NCBI GenBank assembly: GCA_030434875.1
Contig: JAUISW010000001.1
Span: 441,001 to 505,000, forward strand
Length of the DNA: 64,000 nucleotides
Source of the DNA: Lachnospiraceae bacterium C1.1
GTDB taxonomy: Bacteria > Bacillota > Clostridia > Lachnospirales > Lachnospiraceae
Reading direction: 5' to 3'
Both the position numbers and the translations under genes were made by a program. Positions 60,543 to 64,000 of this stretch are shown piece after piece; the stretch's first letter is position 1; each line of letters begins with the position of its first letter. The notes under the pieces are model-generated. The model saw nothing but the letters and a program-made list of their open reading frames with translations. It searched no databases and was not told the origin of the DNA.

Positions 60543-61581
60543 CACCTCTGTCAAAATTTGGACGATCCTGATCTCCATCGCCTTTACATATGGTAACATC
60601 GGTTCCTATATCGAAAAATCCTGCAATATCCTTATTTTCCTGTACAAAGGGTTCAAAATAGTTGGGAATAATATTGTCATCACCCTCATCATATATATTG
60701 CAAAATCCGGCAGCCTTGACTGTATCTGCGTCAAAACCATATCCGTAGAAATCAATATATTCGTAATTATTATCTCTAAGAATATTATCAAAAAAAGTTC
60801 CAAGTCCGGAAATTACGGTTTTATCACCGATATAGTCAATAATACGAAGAACGTGTGAACCATTTGCTTCTACGTCTCTCGTTACCATTACGGCAGAAGC
60901 TGCTTCTCCCTTTTTACAGAGAGTATAAACCTGGTATTCATACCAGGGGTGATCAAAATATCTATGCTTTAGGAACCAGTTATCCTTATAGGGAATTGCA
61001 TCTATTGCTTCGATATTGATTTTTTCCTTAACTTCATCTATGCTGCAGGCTTTTTCTGCAATTGAATCATCAGACAGACTGCAGACAGGAGATGACTTTG
61101 AATTTATTATTGCTATCTTAAAATCAGAAATTTCAGGATTTAGCTTATAAAAATGATCAAGTCTTACAATTTCTTTTTTAAAACGACTGCCTACTATCAT
61201 TGTGGTATTGATATTTTGTCCTACTCCGAGGTTATATCTGAAATCAGTAAGCTGATCAGTACGTTTTCTAATCTCCGTACCCAAAAGAGGGTAGTTTCCA
61301 TCTCCGGCATTAGCCTTCCATATGCTTCCCCAAAGGTCTCTTTTTTTCTTATCCAGTGCACTGAAAAGGAGGCCACGTATACCCTGAATGGTATTAGTAG
61401 CCCGATCGAGTGCAATAACAAAATTTACCTGGCCATTAATAAGAAATTCATATTCAAAATATTTTCTGTTTCTAGACATAAGATGACCGGAAGACCAATA
61501 CTTATCTATAAAAGCCATTATTGCGTCTATGTCGTCAGGATTGGCGAGCCTTACGCAATATTTTTCATCAAATTTACTCAT
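60520..61581 (-). CDS. GNAT/FemAB-like acyl or aminoacyl transferase (third-carrier partner)
   Basis: A 353-residue soluble protein with a GNAT-like fold. The N-terminal part has RLANPDDIDAIMAFIDKYWSSGH, a common GNAT opening, then QGIRGLLFSA and LGVGQNINTTMIVGSRF; the C-terminal half (about 180-353) is a second, less conserved beta-alpha unit with IDFYGYGFDADTVKAAGFC. No classical Gly-x-Gly CoA loop is obvious. The start overlaps the ACP stop by 4 bp (ATGA), so it probably takes an acyl or aminoacyl group directly from that carrier and puts it on a sugar amine. RBS GAAAGG. Confidence 0.68.
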   Translation of the reverse strand: MSKFDEKYCVRLANPDDIDAIMAFIDKYWSSGHLMSRNRKYFEYEFLINGQVNFVIALDRATNTIQGIRGLLFSALDKKKRDLWGSIWKANAGDGNYPLLGTEIRKRTDQLTDFRYNLGVGQNINTTMIVGSRFKKEIVRLDHFYKLNPEISDFKIAIINSKSSPVCSLSDDSIAEKACSIDEVKEKINIEAIDAIPYKDNWFLKHRYFDHPWYEYQVYTLCKKGEAASAVMVTRDVEANGSHVLRIIDYIGDKTVISGLGTFFDNILRDNNYEYIDFYGYGFDADTVKAAGFCNIYDEGDDNIIPNYFEPFVQENKDIAGFFDIGTDVTICKGDGDQDRPNFDRGDYKRPSL

Positions 61582-61820
61582 GAAGAAGCCTTTCTGTCTA
61601 AAAGCTTTTGAACAAGATCGCAAATACTGTCGAAATTATTGAGAGTTTCCGGAAGTACGTCATCAGCTTCGAATTCTACATCATATTCTTCAGTTATTGC
61701 TGCAAGTATTGAAAGAACAGCATAGGAATCGAGTATACCGTCATCAATTAAAGATTTTTCATTTAAGAAATCAACAGTGGGACATGTATTTTCAAGTAAT
61801 TTTAAAAGTTCATCACGCAT
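61578..61820 (-). CDS. Acyl/aminoacyl carrier protein, third copy (DltC-like)
   Basis: An 80-residue carrier with Ser32 in SLIDDGILDSYAVLSIL, the phosphopantetheine site. Sequence is like the second carrier (LIDD-x-ILDS). It lies 23 bp after the ligase gene, with AAAGGA as RBS, and overlaps the GNAT-like gene by 4 bp, so ligase, carrier and transferase are one functional unit. Confidence 0.92.
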   Translation of the reverse strand: MRDELLKLLENTCPTVDFLNEKSLIDDGILDSYAVLSILAAITEEYDVEFEADDVLPETLNNFDSICDLVQKLLDRKASS

Positions 61821-61843
61821 TTTAGTATCCTTTCAAAAAGAGG

Positions 61844-63400
61844 TTAATTATTTTCCTTCTCCTCCAGAAGCTTACGGTTTAGCTTACCGTTAGGAAGCTG
61901 TGGGAGAGAGTCAACTTTATTGGCGACAGTAGGGATCATATAAGGAGGAAGCTTTGAACTGAGTGCTGCCATAATTTCCTTAGGAGCTAAATCGCCTATA
62001 TAAAATAGAATAAGCGCATCCCTGACTTTGTTGTGAACGCAACAACATGCAGTAATCTTGTCAACTGATTCAACAGCTGATTCGATCTCGCCTAACTCTA
62101 TTCGTTTACCCATATGTTTGACCTGATAGTCGATCCGTCCGGAGAAGATCAGATTGCCCTCTTTATCCCAATAAGCAAGATCACCGGTACGGTACATTTT
62201 TTCGTTGTAGCCGAGTTCGTTTGGAAGATCAACGAAGGCAGCATCAGTTTTTTCTTTATTGTTATAATATCCGGCAGCAAGGCAGCTTCCATAGACGCAG
62301 ATCTCACCTTTACGTCCTGCCTCCTCGCAGGATATTATCTCATCTTCATCCATAAGGAAAAGACCGGTATTTTTGTAGGCCTTACCAATTGGAATGATAT
62401 TTTCGTATTCTTTATTATTATCTACTTTATAGTAGCTGCACGACCCTGTTATTTCTGAAGGACCGTAAAGCTGCCAGAAGTTTATATCTGGATAGAAACT
62501 CTTCCAATATTCAAACACACTTAGTTGCATACTTTCTCCCGAAAATGTGAGAGTACGCAATGCAGAGGGGCGAATCTTACCAAGTGCCTTGAATTGTGCC
62601 ACTATGCGGTAAACGGTTGGCACCCACATGCAGTAACTGATCTTTTTATCCTCCATATATTGAAGAAGCTTAAGAGGAAAAGTGAAGTACTTAGTTGGGA
62701 TAATGCACAATTCTGCTCCGGATGCCAGTGTCATATAAAGATCCTTAAGTGACATATCAGCATAAAAAGGAGTCTGATTACCGCATACATCATCCTGAAG
62801 CATACCTATTTCATCCATATAATGGCTTATATAGTCCATAACACTTCTGTGTCGGACTGCTACACCCTTTGGAACACCTGTAGATCCTGAAGTGAAAATA
62901 ATATACATGAGATCAGTATCAATAATGCTGTCTTTGTTTGAGTCAATTTCATCTGAGTCAGCTTTACCGGATGATTTATCCAAAAGATCTTCATAGATAA
63001 GAAATTCTCCGTTATAGCCGGTTTTTATAAGCTTTTCGCTTTCGTTCCTGCTTGTGATTATAATATACTCGCCTAAAGTAGTGAGTATATTATTCAGCCT
63101 TTCGATAGGCGTTGAAATATCTATAGGTACATAAAAACAAGCGCTGTAAAGGCTGGCATAAATACTTACAACATGTTTTATAGATTTGTCCATGAAAATA
63201 ACAACAGGAATGTTTCTTCTATAAGAAGATGAGTTTATAATACCATATGAAAGTTCTCTGGATCTGTTTCGAAGATCTGCCCATGTGATTTGCTCATTTT
63301 CTTCTGAAACTGCAATCTTAGATGGAAGATTAACAGCGTTTTCCTCTAAATAATCAAGAACAGAAATTTTTCTATACATCTCTTTTATTTGTTGCTCCAT
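61844..63400 (-). CDS. DltA-like adenylation enzyme (acyl/aminoacyl-carrier ligase)
   Basis: A 518-residue ANL-family ligase that adenylates a carboxylate and loads a carrier thiol. Core motifs: A3 IIFTSGSTGVPKGVAVRH, A5 WQLYGPSEITGS, A7 MYRTGDLAYW, A8 GRIDYQVKHMGKRIELGEIE and A10 LPNGKLNRKLL with the catalytic lysine. Length and missing condensation domain match DltA. D-alanine, glycine or a hydroxy acid are all possible. It starts the minus-strand operon; MEQQIKEMYRKIS is the N-terminus, with a GGAG 4-8 bp upstream. Confidence 0.9.
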   Translation of the reverse strand: MEQQIKEMYRKISVLDYLEENAVNLPSKIAVSEENEQITWADLRNRSRELSYGIINSSSYRRNIPVVIFMDKSIKHVVSIYASLYSACFYVPIDISTPIERLNNILTTLGEYIIITSRNESEKLIKTGYNGEFLIYEDLLDKSSGKADSDEIDSNKDSIIDTDLMYIIFTSGSTGVPKGVAVRHRSVMDYISHYMDEIGMLQDDVCGNQTPFYADMSLKDLYMTLASGAELCIIPTKYFTFPLKLLQYMEDKKISYCMWVPTVYRIVAQFKALGKIRPSALRTLTFSGESMQLSVFEYWKSFYPDINFWQLYGPSEITGSCSYYKVDNNKEYENIIPIGKAYKNTGLFLMDEDEIISCEEAGRKGEICVYGSCLAAGYYNNKEKTDAAFVDLPNELGYNEKMYRTGDLAYWDKEGNLIFSGRIDYQVKHMGKRIELGEIESAVESVDKITACCCVHNKVRDALILFYIGDLAPKEIMAALSSKLPPYMIPTVANKVDSLPQLPNGKLNRKLLEEKENN

Positions 63401-63434
63401 ATTTTTGATATATTAATGTAATAACACCTTGCAT

Positions 63435-63464
63435 ATCTTAACAATTATTCCATTGCGTTGTCAA
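63435..63464 (-). promoter_or_regulatory. Promoter of the ligase-carrier-transferase operon
   Basis: On the minus strand TTGACA (63464-63459), an 18-bp spacer and TAAGAT (63440-63435). The start would be about 30 bp upstream of the ligase ATG. The remaining gap to 63828 is very AT-rich and without recognisable genes. Confidence 0.5.
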
Positions 63465-63828
63465 GGATACGGGCTTATTTATAAGGGTTTTAACAAAATA
63501 AGAAAGGTTGGTGGTGACACCTTGTAGTAAGTATATTTATAATTTATATAAATCTATAATAGAAGAAATGATAAATATATACTGTAAATGAGTAAATAAA
63601 TTTAGATACACAAAATGTGTTGTGAGCCATACTACATAATCTGCGATAAACAAATATTTAAGTAATTTAAGAATAAAATATACAATAAATTCTTAATATA
63701 AAATAAAACATATTTATCAAAAAACGTAGACCACGAGTGGAAAATAGAAAAAATAGATGGCTAAAAGCTTAGAAAATAGCGGTGTTTAGAGCATAAGACA
63801 AAAAAACAAAAATTTTTTTAAAAAGTTG

Positions 63829-63857
63829 TTGACAAGAAGTCCAAGAGTTGGTATTAT
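63829..63857 (+). promoter_or_regulatory. Promoter of tRNA-Ser
   Basis: TTGACA (63829-63834) and TATTAT (63852-63857) with a 17-bp spacer. The start near 63864 gives a 68-nt leader to the tRNA. Confidence 0.75.
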
Positions 63858-63931
63858 TATACCTGCGCCACGCAAGAGCGCAAAAAACAAAAGCCCTGAA
63901 AGCTTGATAAATAAAGCGTTTAGAGCAATGT

Positions 63932-64000
63932 GGAGAGGTATCGAAGCGGTCATAACGAGGCGGTCTTGAAAACCGTTTGGCGGCAACGCCACATGGGTTC
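63932..64000 (+). tRNA. tRNA-Ser (anticodon UGA), 3' end outside window
   Basis: The 5' arm GGAGAGG, D-loop and the anticodon stem GCGGT/ACCGT around the loop CTTGAAA (anticodon TGA) are clear; a long variable arm (TTGGCGGCAACGCCAC) marks a class II serine tRNA. The GGGTTC of the T arm is cut by the window edge. Further tRNA genes may follow. Confidence 0.92.

Noticed and set aside
63480..63828. Possible T-box, riboswitch or gene in the AT-rich gap before tRNA-Ser
   Set aside because: No T-box GGTGG core with antiterminator, no conserved aptamer and no ORF with a ribosome-binding site were found; only a weak AAGGT/ACCTT hairpin.
63786..63992. A 68-codon minus-strand frame over the tRNA-Ser promoter and gene
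   Set aside because: It is antisense to a tRNA and promoter and has no ribosome-binding site.

Overview
The window looks like a chromosomal segment of an anaerobic, motile, glycan-degrading Firmicute, most probably a Lachnospiraceae member (Butyrivibrio/Pseudobutyrivibrio-like). This rests on AT-rich coding, strong AGGAGG ribosome-binding sites, consensus TTGACA-N17-TATAAT promoters, an oxygen-sensitive E1-type dehydrase, chemoreceptors, an FMN-riboswitch-controlled RibU, and small families typical of that group (DUF6033-, DUF6715- and SprA-like). The family assignment is inference; no rRNA is present.

Layout. 1-8 kb: the end of a sugar ABC transporter, a GH36 alpha-galactosidase and a 1769-residue secreted, multidomain glycosidase-like protein with a 36-bp in-frame tandem repeat. 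8-21 kb: a perfect promoter driving a short terminated RNA, an acetyltransferase remnant, a YlmD/YfiH-family protein, a CheY-like regulator, a divergent CbiK-like chelatase, a secreted unknown, chemotaxis genes (a Cache chemoreceptor, and an Hpt - PAS histidine kinase - soluble receptor module), a double-glycine-leader peptide, an RlmK-like methyltransferase and small unknown proteins. 21.1 kb: tRNA-Leu.

21.3-47.8 kb is a surface-glycan locus. It begins with rfbF-rfbG-rfbH (CDP-4-keto-3,6-dideoxyhexose route), followed by a pyruvate-aldolase-like protein, a HAD phosphatase and an acetolactate-synthase-like ThDP enzyme. Together these suggest a branched-chain dideoxy sugar of the yersiniose or caryophyllose type. 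Next come glycosyltransferases, two MBOAT acyltransferase + SGNH/DltD-like pairs, an FkbH-VOC-ACP operon, a second ACP with its own promoter and terminator, a GT-C transferase, two ATP-grasp proteins (sugar-transfer type and TupA type), and a radical SAM/SPASM protein. I read this as a polymer whose sugars are built, joined and then decorated with acyl or aminoacyl groups carried on dedicated carrier proteins.

47.8-58 kb is housekeeping: tex, three membrane or small unknowns, an FMN riboswitch with ribU, the tsaE-tsaB-rimI-rnz-DUF6715-tsaD operon (tRNA t6A and processing) and ispD. 58.1-63.4 kb returns to surface glycan: a Wzx-like flippase, a polysaccharide deacetylase and, on the minus strand, a DltA-like ligase - third ACP - GNAT-like transferase operon. 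The window ends inside tRNA-Ser.

The most interesting points are the branched-sugar cassette, the three-carrier acylation system, three fold-back elements, the 7.96-8.08 kb small RNA, and the Hpt/kinase/soluble-receptor module. All functions are read from sequence by eye; no database search was run.
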